Of a stretch of DNA of 64,000 nt, positions 1 to 9,053 are shown in pieces. Numbering within the stretch: position 1 is the first letter of the stretch; every line of letters begins with the position of its first letter. Below the pieces are notes generated by a model, which ran no database searches, was not told where the DNA came from, and saw only the letters and a list, made by a program, of their open reading frames with translations. Made by a program: the position numbers and the translations under genes. The stretch is from Bradyrhizobium diazoefficiens (lineage in GTDB: Bacteria; Pseudomonadota; Alphaproteobacteria; Rhizobiales; Xanthobacteraceae): assembly GCF_018129965.1 (NCBI RefSeq), contig NZ_JAFCKW010000024.1, positions 1 through 64,000 of the forward strand, in the 5' to 3' direction.

Positions 1-76
1 ATCCAGCCAGCATCTTGAATCACAATCCGCCAAAAACCGGAATCCCTCCGATTCAATTTAGCCAGGAAATGCTCTA

Positions 77-194
77 GTGGGAGAGGGTGGGGTGAGGGGC
101 TTCTCTCCGCAAGGGAGTTAGTCGATGGACCTGTACCCCCTCACCCGGATCGCAAGAGCGATCCGACCTCTCCCCGCAAGCGGGGCGAGGTGAA
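77..194. repeat. Intergenic palindromic repeat, CTCACCC/GGGTGAG type
   Basis: A G-rich arm (77-99) is followed by its approximate complement (about 136-146). Two small perfect hairpins lie inside: CGGATCGC-AAGA-GCGATCCG at 146-165 and CCCCGC-AA-GCGGGG at 172-185. No ORF is supported here. It resembles the interspersed palindromes common between Bradyrhizobium genes, and a short related piece lies near 63171-63190. The first 76 bases hold nothing I recognise. Confidence 0.6.
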
Positions 195-219
195 GGGGAG
201 GTGGCGGCTCGCTGATCAG

Positions 220-1494
220 CTACCCTGCCCGCGTGCCCGCACTCACGATCGGCGGCTTCGCATTCAATGCTTCGACCTGGAATCCCGCAACGCGCTTGTA
301 GTTCGCCGCGATGTCTTCCAGCTCCTTCTGCGACAGCACGTCGGTGACGACCTTGTAGCCGTCGGGCGCGCGCTCCTCGACGAGCTGCATGACCTGTTCG
401 GGGCCGTTCTTGCGGTTGAGCAGGACGAGGTCGGTGGTCGCCGGCCTCCGCTCGGCCTCAAAGGCCAGCAGCGCCGCCTGCGTCGGGCCATGCGCGAGGA
501 TCTCGCGCGTGAGCGTGCGGGCATCGAGGATCGCCTGCGAGGCGCCGTTCGAGCCGATCGGGTACATGGGATGCGCGGCGTCGCCCATCAGCGTGACGCG
601 CCCAAAGGTCCATTGCGCCACCGGATCGCGATCGACCAGCGGATATTCATAGGCGTGCGGGCAGTTCCTGATCAGGCCGGGTACGTCGAGCCAGTCGAAC
701 TGCCAGCTCTCGAACCAGGGCAGAAATTCCTCCAGCCGCGCGGTGCGGTTGTAGTCCTCGCGCCGCCACTGGTAGGTCGGCGGCATGTGGCGCTCGGCGA
801 CCCAGTTGATGAGCAGGTTTCCGTCGGCATCCGGCGCCTTGCTGATCGGATAGCAGACGAATTTCAGGATCTCGTGCCCGGCCATGATCATGGTGCGGCC
901 GGTGAGGAACGCCTTCGAGGGCGTGACGCCGCGCCAGAGGATGCGGCCGTTCCAGATCGGCGGACCCTCGTTGGGATAGAGCTTGTCTCGCACGGCGGAA
1001 TGAATGCCGTCGGCCGCGATCAGGATCGCGCCTTCGTAGGTCCCGGCCGCCTTGCCGGTCGCCTTGTCGATGAAGTCGGCCCGCACGCCGCCGTCCGTCT
1101 CGCGCCATCCGGTCAGATGATGGCTGGTCAGGATGTTCTCGCGGCCGAGGCGCTCGACCGCGGTGTCGAGCAGGATCTGCTGCAGCGTGCCGCGATGGAT
1201 CGAGAATTGCGGCCATTTGTAGCCGGCTTCCAGCCCGCGCGGCTCGCTCCAGATCGGCTTGCCGTGCTTGGAGAAGTAGGCGAGCTCGCGGGTGCGCACC
1301 CCGCTGGCATCGAGCTTGTCCATCAGCCCGAGTTCGATCAGCTCGCGCACCGCATGCGGCAGAACGTTGATGCCGACGCCGAGCGGCTTCAACTCGGCCA
1401 CGCTTTCGAACACTTTGACGGCAACGCCGATCTGATGAAGGCTGAGCGCAAGCGTCAGCCCGCCGATGCCGCCGCCGGCGATGAGTACGGTCAT
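220..1494 (-). CDS. FAD-dependent monooxygenase (PHBH/PhzS-like flavoprotein hydroxylase)
   Basis: Predicted 424-residue flavoprotein of the aromatic-ring hydroxylase fold. The N-terminus carries the FAD-binding GxGxxG at residues 7-12. The second flavin motif (GDAAHPMYPIGSNGASQ) lies near residue 303, and its GSNGASQ version is typical of the PhzS/salicylate-hydroxylase branch. Such enzymes use NAD(P)H and oxygen to hydroxylate an aromatic substrate, which cannot be read from the sequence. The frame is open 18 codons further upstream, but the ATG at 1494 is preceded by a GGAGGGG ribosome site and begins right at the Rossmann strand, so it is the better start. It is a single gene, divergent from the following GST. 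Confidence 0.85.
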   Translation of the reverse strand: MTVLIAGGGIGGLTLALSLHQIGVAVKVFESVAELKPLGVGINVLPHAVRELIELGLMDKLDASGVRTRELAYFSKHGKPIWSEPRGLEAGYKWPQFSIHRGTLQQILLDTAVERLGRENILTSHHLTGWRETDGGVRADFIDKATGKAAGTYEGAILIAADGIHSAVRDKLYPNEGPPIWNGRILWRGVTPSKAFLTGRTMIMAGHEILKFVCYPISKAPDADGNLLINWVAERHMPPTYQWRREDYNRTARLEEFLPWFESWQFDWLDVPGLIRNCPHAYEYPLVDRDPVAQWTFGRVTLMGDAAHPMYPIGSNGASQAILDARTLTREILAHGPTQAALLAFEAERRPATTDLVLLNRKNGPEQVMQLVEERAPDGYKVVTDVLSQKELEDIAANYKRVAGFQVEALNAKPPIVSAGTRAG

Positions 1495-1634
1495 GACAAA
1501 ACCCCTCCGATTGCGGGCGTCTTGGCACAAGCGGGCGGATGTGGGCAACTGCGAAGAGCGAAGTCCGTGGAATAGCGTGCTATAGACCTGGCTGCCGACA
1601 GCCGTTAATTTCCAGCTTTCCCGTGAGGTCAGAC

Positions 1635-2255
1635 ATGCTCAAGCTCTACTACGCCACCGGCACCTGCGCGCTCGCCACCTACATGACCCTGGAGGAGGCC
1701 GGCGCCGACTACACGGCCGAACGGCTGAGCTTCAAGGACAAGCAGCAGAGCAGCCCGGACTATCTGGCGATCAACCCCAAGGGCCGCGTCCCGGCCCTCG
1801 TGACCGACCGTGGCGTCCTCACCGAGACGCCGGCCATGCTGGCCTACATCGCGCAGATCTTTCCCAAGGCGAAGCTCGCCCCCTTCGACGATCCCTTCGA
1901 CTTCGCCCAGGTGCAGTCGTTCAACTCCTATCTCTGCTCGACCGTGCACATCAATCATGCCCACAAGATGCGCGGCGCGCGCTGGGCGACGGAGGAGAGC
2001 TCGTTCGCCGACATGAAGGTGATGGTCCCGAAGACGATGGCCGCCTGCTTCGCCCTGATCGAGCAGAAGATGTTCAAGGGGCCGTGGGTGATGGGCGATC
2101 AGTTCACGATCTGCGATCCCTACCTCCACACGCTCTCGCACTGGCTCGAAGGCGACAGCGTCGACATCAACGCGACGCCGAAGATCGCCGACCATTTCAA
2201 GCGCATGTCGGATCGTCCCGCCGTGCGCAAGGTGATGGATGCGCAGAAGGCGTGA
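1635..2255 (+). CDS. Glutathione S-transferase family protein
   Basis: Predicted 206-residue cytosolic GST. The N-terminal thioredoxin-like domain starts MLKLYYATGTCALATYM, a bacterial (beta-like) pattern with a Cys at position 10 in the active-site loop. The cis-proline segment (GRVPALVTDRG) and the ETPAMLAYIA helix follow, and then the all-helical C-terminal domain. Length is normal for the family. The open frame begins earlier, but the ATG at 1635 starts exactly at the first beta strand. The physiological substrate is unknown. It is divergent from the flavin monooxygenase, with 140 bases between the starts. Confidence 0.88.
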   Translation: MLKLYYATGTCALATYMTLEEAGADYTAERLSFKDKQQSSPDYLAINPKGRVPALVTDRGVLTETPAMLAYIAQIFPKAKLAPFDDPFDFAQVQSFNSYLCSTVHINHAHKMRGARWATEESSFADMKVMVPKTMAACFALIEQKMFKGPWVMGDQFTICDPYLHTLSHWLEGDSVDINATPKIADHFKRMSDRPAVRKVMDAQKA

Positions 2256-2268
2256 GGTTGTTATAGTT

Positions 2269-2359
2269 GTAGGGTAGGCAAAGGCGCGACGCGCCGTGCC
2301 CACCACTCTACGGACTATGAAAAGAAGTGGTGGGCACGCTTCGCTTTGCCCATCCTACG
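2269..2359. repeat. Intergenic palindrome, GTAGGGTGGGCAAAG type (copy 1)
   Basis: The arms GTAGGGTAGGCAAAGGCGC...GTGCCCAC and GTGGGCAC...GCTTTGCCCATCCTAC are near-complementary and can fold into one long hairpin. A second copy lies at 26210-26306. ORFs read through it produce an artefactual GKAKRAHH peptide. The stretch 2256-2604 otherwise holds only this repeat and the promoter of the heme oxygenase gene. Confidence 0.85.
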
Positions 2360-2528
2360 AAATCCCGAACTCTTCTTCAACTCCCGCCCGTTCTCCAGAA
2401 ACATGCCCCGCAGGCAGATTGAGCCGGGGGCCATCTGCGCACGCATCGGGTGGAACGTGAGTACGGCCCGAGTTCGAGTACCCGGGCGCAGGTAGCGCGG
2501 CGCCAGCTCCATTTTTCTGCTCCCCGCG

Positions 2529-2554
2529 GGAACCTTTGCGTTCCCTGCAACGTT
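2529..2554 (+). promoter_or_regulatory. Candidate EcfG (general stress sigma factor) promoter
   Basis: GGAAC at 2529-2533, a 17-base spacer, then CGTT at 2551-2554. This matches the alphaproteobacterial EcfG/RpoE2 consensus GGAAC-N16/17-CGTT exactly. It points at bphO (start 2605), giving a leader of roughly 40-45 bases. The match is seen in the sequence; use by EcfG is inference. Confidence 0.72.
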
Positions 2555-2604
2555 CGCTTACTTCCGGGACAATCGCGCCCCGGGCATTTGCGTTCGGGAA
2601 TTTC

Positions 2605-3189
2605 ATGCTGGCTGAGGCTTTGGACGTTTCGACTCGGGTGGGATACAGCCGTCCCGGACTTCGCGAGCGATTGAGAGCAGCGACTGCGGCCGCGCATCGG
2701 AGGCTCGATGCGCAGTTCTCGTCGTTCGATTTGACCATATTCTCCGGCTATCGCCGCTTCCTGCAAGCGAGTGCCGCTGCCCTGCTGCCGCTCGAGGCCG
2801 CGCTGGTGCAGGCGGGCGTCGATACGATGGTTCCGGATTGGCTGGAGCGGGCCCGCAGCACGGCGATAACAGCCGATCTCGCGCGCCTCGGCAGCGCAGT
2901 GCCGCCGGCCATGACCGTTGCGCCACTGACGCCCCATGGCGTGCTTGGCACGATGTACGTGCTCGAAGGCTCCCGGCTCGGCGCCAAATTCCTGCTGACG
3001 GCGGTTGCGGGCGCAGCAGATCCCCGCATCAACGCGGCCACGGCCTATCTCAGCCATGGCGAGGGTCAGCGGCTGTGGCAGAGCTTCCTGGCGAGGCTCG
3101 AAGCCGAGGACGGCTGCGACGAGGACGAAGCGGTCGAGGCGGCTGGCGCGGCCTTCGCCGCGTTCGAGCAGGCGGCGGACCGCGCATGA
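2605..3189 (+). CDS. bphO: Biliverdin-producing heme oxygenase (BphO-type)
   Basis: Predicted 194-residue all-alpha heme oxygenase that would open heme to biliverdin, the chromophore of the phytochrome encoded next. The proximal heme ligand is probably His31 (ATAAAHRRLD). The distal glycine-containing helix appears as GVLGTMYVLEGSRLGAKFL, typical of the bacterial BphO/HmuO group. The open frame extends 23 codons upstream, into the promoter, so the ATG at 2605 is preferred; it has only a weak ribosome site. The stop overlaps the bphP start (ATGA, 3186-3189), so the two are translationally coupled. The likely promoter is the EcfG-type site 50 bases upstream. Confidence 0.9.
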   Translation: MLAEALDVSTRVGYSRPGLRERLRAATAAAHRRLDAQFSSFDLTIFSGYRRFLQASAAALLPLEAALVQAGVDTMVPDWLERARSTAITADLARLGSAVPPAMTVAPLTPHGVLGTMYVLEGSRLGAKFLLTAVAGAADPRINAATAYLSHGEGQRLWQSFLARLEAEDGCDEDEAVEAAGAAFAAFEQAADRA

Positions 3190-5729
3190 ACGAGGCGGTC
3201 AATCTCACCAATTGCGATCGCGAGCCGATCCATATCCCCGGCAGCGTGCAGCCGTTCGGCTTCCTGCTGACGCTGCTGTCCGATTTCACCATCTGCATGG
3301 CGTCGGACAATGCCGGCAGCTTTCTTGGCGTCGATATGTCCGATCTTCTGCGGCGGCCGATCGCCGACGTCTTTTCGCCGGCCGCGATCGAGATCATCCG
3401 CAACCGTGTCGACCAGCTCAGCGGCCCTGATGCGACCGAGCGCGTCTTCGGCGTCGAGATCCAGCCCGGCAAGCCGCTCTACGATTTGTCGATCCATTTC
3501 TCCGGCGTCTATCTCGTCGTCGAGGCCGAACCCAGCGTCATCGAGCCCGACGTCAATTCCGGCGAACTCGTGCGCCTGATGCTCGAGCGTGTCCGCAAGA
3601 CCCGCGGCATGACGGAGCTTGCGCGCGAAGCGGCGCGCCAGCTCAAGGTGCTCACCGGTTTCGACCGCGTCATGGTCTACCAGTTTCACCCCGACGGATC
3701 GGGCGAGGTGATCGCGGAAGCCGCGGAAGCCGGGCTCGAACGGTTTCTCGGCTTGCATTATCCGGCATCCGACATCCCGAGGCAGGCCCGCATCCTCTAT
3801 GAGCGCAACTGGCTGCGCATCATCGCCGACATCGACGCAAAGCCGGCGGCACTGCTATCCGTCGCCACGCACAATGCGGGTCTGCTCGATCTTTCCATGA
3901 GCGTGCTGCGCTCGGTCTCGCCGATCCACATCGAATATCTGCGCAACATGGGCGTCGACGCATCGATGTCGGTGTCGATCCTGCGTGACGGCAAGCTCTG
4001 GGGCCTGTTTGCCTGCCATCATTACGCGCCGCGCTACATCTCCTTCGAAAAGCGCACGGCCTCCGAGCTGTTCGGGCAGATGTTCTCCTGGATCGTCGAG
4101 GGCAGGGAGCGCGAAAGCGGTGTCGTTTACGAGGCCCGCGCTCACAAGGTCCAGGAACGGCTGATCGAGACCGCCGCGGCCCATGAGAACAGCCGTCGCG
4201 CGATCGTCGATTTCGTCGGCGATTATCGCAGGATGATCGAATGCGACGGCGTCGCCGTGTGGTCCGACAACAGGATCACTCTCGACGGCGAGACGCCGAC
4301 CGAGGAGGAAGTGAAGGAACTCGTCACCTTCATCAACCGGACCTCGCCGGGACGGATATTCGCCAGCGCCGAGATTGCCAAGGTCTATCCGGCCGGCGAA
4401 TCCTTCCACGACCGCGCTGCCGGTTTCCTCGCCATCCCGATCTCGCGGACGCCGCGCGATTGCCTGATCTTCTTCCGGCGCGAGGTGCTCCGGTCCGTCA
4501 ATTGGGCTGGCGCCCCCGAGAAGGTGTACGAGGAGGGCCCGAACGGCCCGCGTCTGACTCCGCGCAAGAGTTTCGAGCTCTGGCAGCAGACGGTGGCGGG
4601 CCAGTCGAAGCCCTGGTCGGCAGCCGACATCCGCATCGCCGAGAGTCTGCGCGTCACGCTGCTCGAGGTGATCCTGCAACTGTCCGATATCGCCGCGCGC
4701 GAGCGCCGCGGCGCGCAGGAGCGGCAGGAACTGATGATTGCCGAGCTCAATCATCGCGTTCGCAACATCCTCAGTCTGGTTAGGGCCCTCGTGGCGCAGA
4801 GCAAGGACACCGCCAGGAACGTCGAGGAGTTCGCCAGCGTGCTCGGTGGCCGCATCCAGGCCCTGGCTCGCGCCCACGACCAGATCACCAACCTGAACTG
4901 GGCGCCGGTGGCGCTCCGCGCGCTGATCGAATCCGAGGCCGGGGCCTATCTCGGCGCGCGTGCGGACCGCGTGAAGATCGACGGACCGGACGTCGCGCTC
5001 GACCCCCGCGCGTTCGCGACCCTGGCGCTCGTCGTCCACGAGATGATGACCAATTCCGCCAAATACGGCGCGCTCGCCGATTCGACCGGTCAGGTCGAAG
5101 TGGTGTGGCGTATCGATCCGAATGCGAGCCTCGAGATCGAGTGGAAGGAGAGTGGAGGGCCCCCGGTGCAGCCGCCGTCGCGCCGCGGCTTCGGAACCAC
5201 CATCATCGAACGCTCCGTGCCGTTCGATCTCAAGGGCGAGGCCGAGATCCGTTTCGATCTGCTCGGAGTGCAGGCGAAGTTCATCATCCCCCCGAACTTC
5301 GTCGAGTTGGTCACGGCAATCGCAGGAGCGGCCATGCGTGCAGAGGAACAGCAATCCACCCGTCATCGCCTGTCCGACACGGCGCTGATCGTCGAGGATA
5401 ATCTCATCATCGCGATGGCGGCCGAGGTCATCCTGCTCGATCTCGGGGCCCGCCAGGTCGACACGGCGGCCAGCGTCGACCAGGCGCTGCGTGCGATCGA
5501 GCGCGCGCGGCCGAGTTTTGCGCTGCTCGATCTCAATCTCGGCAACGAGAGCAGCATCAGGGTGGCGCAGAAGCTGAAGGACATCGGCGTGCCCTTCATC
5601 TTTGCGACCGGTTACGGCGAGCGCGCGCCGATCCCGGCGGATTTTGCCTCGGCGCCCGTGGTGCAAAAGCCCTACACGCTGGAAGTGGTCGAGCATGCGC
5701 TCGGTAAATTGGGACCGGCAGGCAGCTGA
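3186..5729 (+). CDS. bphP: Bacteriophytochrome, HWE-family histidine kinase with C-terminal receiver
   Basis: Predicted 847-residue red/far-red photoreceptor. An N-terminal PAS domain carries the biliverdin-attaching Cys10 (TNCDREPIHIPGSVQPFG). A GAF domain follows with PASDIP near residue 193 and an SPIHIEYLRNMGV helix. The PHY domain has the tongue motif PRKSF at 459-463. The kinase phosphoacceptor is His523 (ELNHRVRN). The N-box VVHEMMTNSAKYG (Asn623) and the IEWKESGGP box supply the His and W-x-E that define HWE kinases. A receiver domain (about 733-847) carries acidic residues near 738 and the phosphoacceptor Asp782. There are no membrane segments, so it is cytosolic. The output partner is not encoded here; HWE kinases often feed PhyR of the general stress response. 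Confidence 0.93.
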   Translation: MNEAVNLTNCDREPIHIPGSVQPFGFLLTLLSDFTICMASDNAGSFLGVDMSDLLRRPIADVFSPAAIEIIRNRVDQLSGPDATERVFGVEIQPGKPLYDLSIHFSGVYLVVEAEPSVIEPDVNSGELVRLMLERVRKTRGMTELAREAARQLKVLTGFDRVMVYQFHPDGSGEVIAEAAEAGLERFLGLHYPASDIPRQARILYERNWLRIIADIDAKPAALLSVATHNAGLLDLSMSVLRSVSPIHIEYLRNMGVDASMSVSILRDGKLWGLFACHHYAPRYISFEKRTASELFGQMFSWIVEGRERESGVVYEARAHKVQERLIETAAAHENSRRAIVDFVGDYRRMIECDGVAVWSDNRITLDGETPTEEEVKELVTFINRTSPGRIFASAEIAKVYPAGESFHDRAAGFLAIPISRTPRDCLIFFRREVLRSVNWAGAPEKVYEEGPNGPRLTPRKSFELWQQTVAGQSKPWSAADIRIAESLRVTLLEVILQLSDIAARERRGAQERQELMIAELNHRVRNILSLVRALVAQSKDTARNVEEFASVLGGRIQALARAHDQITNLNWAPVALRALIESEAGAYLGARADRVKIDGPDVALDPRAFATLALVVHEMMTNSAKYGALADSTGQVEVVWRIDPNASLEIEWKESGGPPVQPPSRRGFGTTIIERSVPFDLKGEAEIRFDLLGVQAKFIIPPNFVELVTAIAGAAMRAEEQQSTRHRLSDTALIVEDNLIIAMAAEVILLDLGARQVDTAASVDQALRAIERARPSFALLDLNLGNESSIRVAQKLKDIGVPFIFATGYGERAPIPADFASAPVVQKPYTLEVVEHALGKLGPAGS

Positions 5730-5994
5730 TGAAGATTCCATGCGACGGATCTGCAGCGGGCTGCATACACATGCGCCTGCGCGCCGTATCTCTGCGCACC
5801 TGTCCATAAAATCAGCAAATATTGCGCGCTTCGTTGCAAGTCTGCGCGAAAATTTGGAAGGTTCAATTAAGAAGTGTCCCTCATTGTGTCGCGGTGCAGC
5901 GTAGGTCTTCGACTCGCGGCTGCCAGGGTTGCCGTGACGATCACCTGACGCGTTCGGCCGCTCGAATTCACATGCTTTTGGGTGGACAGTGGGA

Positions 5995-8004
5995 ATGCCG
6001 AATTTTCGTTTGCGGATCAGGGGACGCCTGTACGCAGGCTTCATGATCCTGGTGGCGGTTGGTCTCGTGATGGCGGTGGTCGCCGTCTGGAATTTGAGAG
6101 CGGTTCAAGACCAGGTCACACGGCAATCCGCCCTGTCCGACAGCACCGCCCGTGTCCTGGAAATCTCGACCCATCTGCAGGCGATCCAGCGCGCCAATCT
6201 GCGCTACGTCTATGATGCCAACGAGGCCGCGATGCGCGAGGCGGCAGAGCGGGAGACCGCGGCGACCGAATTGTTGCAGGTCGGCGCCAAGGGGACGCAG
6301 TCTGCGGAGCGGCGCAAGCTCTACAACGAGCTGATCGCCGACATCGCCAAAATGCGCAGCCTGCGCGACAATCTCGGCGACGCCGTCAACGAGGCGAGAA
6401 CGGGCAAGGCAACGCTGCTGCCGAGCGGGGACGAACTGACTGTCAAGATGGGCAAGCTGGTCGATACAGCGCGCGCAGCCGTCGACGAAGACACCGCGGC
6501 CCTCGTTGCGGATCTCGAATCCAGGTTGCTCGTCGTCCAGATCGCGAATTGGCGCTTCCTGGCCCTGCGCGACACCAAGGGACCTGCCAACTTCCGGACC
6601 AACGTGGACCGGGCCATGCAACGGCTGACTGCGATCGAAAAGAGCCCGCAGGCGACGGAGTTGAGAGCCACGCTCGCGCCGGTGAAGACCTCGCTCGGAA
6701 TTTACAAATCGGCGTTCGAGACGACGTCGGCCGCGATGCTTCAGGCCGACGAGCTCTACCACAAGAATCTTGCGCCCCTCATCGTCGACAGCATCGCCAA
6801 GCTCAAGGACACGGAAACCGCCTTGAAGAAGGATTACAAGGAGTCCCGCGCCACCGCCGAGGCGGCCATCGAAGGGACGACGACCATCCAGGAGATCGCG
6901 GGCGGGCTCGCCATCCTGTTCGGCGTGATCGTCGCATTCCTGATCGCCCGCAGCATCGTCGGTCCGCTGACTGCGATGACGCGCGCGATGGGGCTGCTCG
7001 CCGATGGCAATCTTGAGGTCGAGATCCCCGGCCGCGGCAAAGCCGACGAGATCGGCGACATGGCCAAGGCCATCGAGGTGTTCAAGACCAGCATGATCGA
7101 CACCGAGCGCATGCGCGCGGAGCAGGTGGAGGTCGAGGCGCGCCAGGCGGAAAGCCGCAAGGCCGACATGGTCCGGCTCGCCGATCAGTTCGAGCAGGCG
7201 GTCGGCGAGATCGTCAACACCGTGTCGTCGGCGTCACACCAGCTCGAAGCATCTGCCGGGACCCTGACATCGACCGCGACGCGTGCGCAGGATATCTCCA
7301 CCGAGGTCGCCTCTGCATCGCGGGAAGCCACGGCCAATGTGCAGGCCGTCGCCTCGGCGACGGAGGAGTTGTCCTCCTCGGTGTCCGAGATCGCCCGCCA
7401 GGTGCAGGAATCCGCCCGCATCGCCGGCGAGGCCGTCGGGCAGGCGAGCAAGACCAACCAGCGCGTCAGCGAGCTGTCCAAGGCCGCCGCCCGTATCGGC
7501 GACGTGGTCGAGCTGATCAGCACCATCGCGGGCCAGACCAACCTGCTGGCGCTGAACGCCACCATCGAGGCCGCGCGCGCTGGCGAAGCCGGCCGCGGCT
7601 TTGCCGTGGTCGCGTCCGAGGTCAAGGCGCTGGCCGAACAGACCGCGAAGGCGACCGGCGAGATCGCCCAGCAGGTCTCCGGCATCCAGGCCGCCACGGA
7701 GGAGTCCGTCGGCTCGATCAGGGAAATCAGCGGCACCATCGGCCGGCTCTCGGAAATCGCCTCGACGGTTGCGGCCGCCGTGGAACAGCAGGGCGCGGCG
7801 ACGCAGGAGATCTCCCGCAACGTCCAGCAGGCGGCTCACGGCACGCAGCGCGTGTCGACCAATATCGGCGACGTGCAGCGTGGCGCGGCCGAGACCGGCT
7901 CGGCCTCCTCGCAGGTGCTCTCGGCGGCGCGCTCGCTGTCGTCGGACAGCAACCGCCTGAAACAGGAAGTCGCCAAATTCCTGGAGTCGGTTCACGCCGC
8001 CTGA
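5995..8004 (+). CDS. Methyl-accepting chemotaxis protein, large periplasmic sensor
   Basis: Predicted 669-residue transmembrane chemoreceptor. A first membrane helix lies near residues 13-34, then an all-helical periplasmic domain of about 250 residues (size of the helical bimodular class), a second membrane helix near 303-322, a HAMP linker (VGPLTAMTRAM...), and the cytoplasmic signalling hairpin with the conserved tip NLLALNATIEAARAGEAGRG. It ends in KFLESVHAA, with no CheR/CheB-tethering pentapeptide. A GTG lies two codons upstream, but the ATG at 5995 follows a GGTGGA ribosome site at good spacing. It lies 265 bases downstream of bphP in the same direction; co-regulation is not shown. The ligand is unknown. 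Confidence 0.92.
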   Translation: MPNFRLRIRGRLYAGFMILVAVGLVMAVVAVWNLRAVQDQVTRQSALSDSTARVLEISTHLQAIQRANLRYVYDANEAAMREAAERETAATELLQVGAKGTQSAERRKLYNELIADIAKMRSLRDNLGDAVNEARTGKATLLPSGDELTVKMGKLVDTARAAVDEDTAALVADLESRLLVVQIANWRFLALRDTKGPANFRTNVDRAMQRLTAIEKSPQATELRATLAPVKTSLGIYKSAFETTSAAMLQADELYHKNLAPLIVDSIAKLKDTETALKKDYKESRATAEAAIEGTTTIQEIAGGLAILFGVIVAFLIARSIVGPLTAMTRAMGLLADGNLEVEIPGRGKADEIGDMAKAIEVFKTSMIDTERMRAEQVEVEARQAESRKADMVRLADQFEQAVGEIVNTVSSASHQLEASAGTLTSTATRAQDISTEVASASREATANVQAVASATEELSSSVSEIARQVQESARIAGEAVGQASKTNQRVSELSKAAARIGDVVELISTIAGQTNLLALNATIEAARAGEAGRGFAVVASEVKALAEQTAKATGEIAQQVSGIQAATEESVGSIREISGTIGRLSEIASTVAAAVEQQGAATQEISRNVQQAAHGTQRVSTNIGDVQRGAAETGSASSQVLSAARSLSSDSNRLKQEVAKFLESVHAA

Positions 8005-8010
8005 GGCCCG

Positions 8011-8042
8011 AAAAGCAAAAGGCCACGCGCATGCGCGTGGCC
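8011..8042 (-). terminator. Rho-independent terminator-like palindrome
   Basis: A perfect 22-base palindrome (GGCCACGCGCA/TGCGCGTGGCC, 8021-8042) is followed on the minus strand by TTTTGCTTTT (8020-8011). It sits between the convergent ends of the chemoreceptor and the GST. The T-rich tail favours termination of the minus-strand GST transcript, though the stem could act on both. Confidence 0.75.
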
Positions 8043-8064
8043 TCAGCAGAACCGGCGCGTGCGA

Positions 8065-8751
8065 TCAGGCGACCTTGGTCGTCATGTGCTTGAACATGTT
8101 GGCACGCGCCTCGTCGTCCATCTCGGCCTTGAAGGTGAACTTGTCCTTCAGCGCGATCGCGCGTGCCGCCGCCGGGCGCGCCGAAATCTCGTCCACCAGC
8201 CGCTTCACGTTCGGGTAGCGCGCGAAGGCGTCGTCGCCGAGCTTGAACGGCACCATCCGCGCCCAGCCCCACAGCGCCATGTCGACGATCGAATAGCTGT
8301 CGCCGACCATGTAGCTGCGGCCTTTGAGGTGATCGTCCAGGATCCGGTAATGACGATCGGTCTCGTACTGGTAGCGGTTGTGGGCGTAGTCGTGGTTCTG
8401 GTCCTTCGGCGCAAAATGCTTGAAGTGCACCGCCTGCCCCGAATAGGGCCCGACGCCGGTGGCGATGAACATCAGCCATGACAGCGTCTGGCCGCGCACG
8501 CTGGCCGCAGGCAGGAACTTGCCGGTCTTCTCGGCGAGATAGAGCAGGATGGCGTTGCTGTCGAAAACGATCGTGCCGTCGTCGTCGATCGCCGGCACCT
8601 TGCCGTTCGGATTGATCTTCAGGTAGTCGGGCGCGAACTGCTCGCCCTTGCGGGTGTCGATCTTGACGGGCTCGAAGGGCAGCCCGGCCTCTTCCAGATA
8701 GAGCGCGACCTTGGTCGGGTTCGGCGATCCGTTGAAATAGAATTTGAGCAT
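8065..8751 (-). CDS. Glutathione S-transferase family protein (Ure2p/YfcG-like)
   Basis: Predicted 228-residue cytosolic GST. The thioredoxin-like domain begins MLKFYFNGSPNPTKVALYLEEAG; the Asn in SPNPTKV sits where YfcG/Ure2p-like GSTs hold their glutathione-binding Asn. NGKVPAIDDDG and DSNAILLYLA complete the glutathione site. The helical C-domain has the GDSYSIVDMALWGW motif. The start at 8751 is supported by a GGGAG ribosome site and by the first beta strand; the longer open frame upstream is not needed. A palindromic terminator follows the stop. The substrate is unknown. Confidence 0.9.
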   Translation of the reverse strand: MLKFYFNGSPNPTKVALYLEEAGLPFEPVKIDTRKGEQFAPDYLKINPNGKVPAIDDDGTIVFDSNAILLYLAEKTGKFLPAASVRGQTLSWLMFIATGVGPYSGQAVHFKHFAPKDQNHDYAHNRYQYETDRHYRILDDHLKGRSYMVGDSYSIVDMALWGWARMVPFKLGDDAFARYPNVKRLVDEISARPAAARAIALKDKFTFKAEMDDEARANMFKHMTTKVA

Positions 8752-8936
8752 GTTTGTCTCCCTTATTCCCTTTTGAGAGAATGAACGCAGCGTCGCAGCT
8801 TTCTTTGCCCGAACATGACCCGCGAGCGCAACCGGCGTGTTTGCCGCGTGGTCTCTGCGCGCTGCGCAGATCAGCCGGCGTAACAAAGGCCGATCACCGA
8901 CGTAAGGAGCCGCCGTCATCCCGATAACCCACGGCC

Positions 8937-9039
8937 GTCATTCCGGGGCGCGCCTCTTGGCGCGAGCCCGGAAACCATGGGTCGGCAGAAATGTGGTCAG
9001 ATGGATTCCGGGCTCTCGCTTGGCAAGCCCCGGAATGAC
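8937..9039. repeat. Intergenic palindrome, GTCATTCCGGGGCG type (copy 1)
   Basis: It starts GTCATTCCGGGGCGCGCC and ends GCCCCGGAATGAC, so the outer arms are inverted. An inner pair (GAGCCCGGAA / GATTCCGGGCTC) adds a second hairpin. A related copy lies at 42056-42150. The 302-base gap 8752-9053 contains this and no gene. Confidence 0.85.
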
Positions 9040-9053
9040 GACGGAGAGGGAGA

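Noticed and set aside
190..1575. Long plus-strand ORF opposite the flavin monooxygenase
   Set aside because: High-GC antisense shadow; the minus-strand frame has clear FAD motifs.
2315..2512. ORF giving a GKAKRAHH peptide (and a similar one at 25665-26300)
   Set aside because: The peptide is the translation of the intergenic palindrome, which occurs in both places; no ribosome site or family.
3855..6044. 729-codon minus-strand ORF across bphP
   Set aside because: Antisense shadow of the phytochrome kinase; residues are Arg/Leu/Asp-rich without family features.
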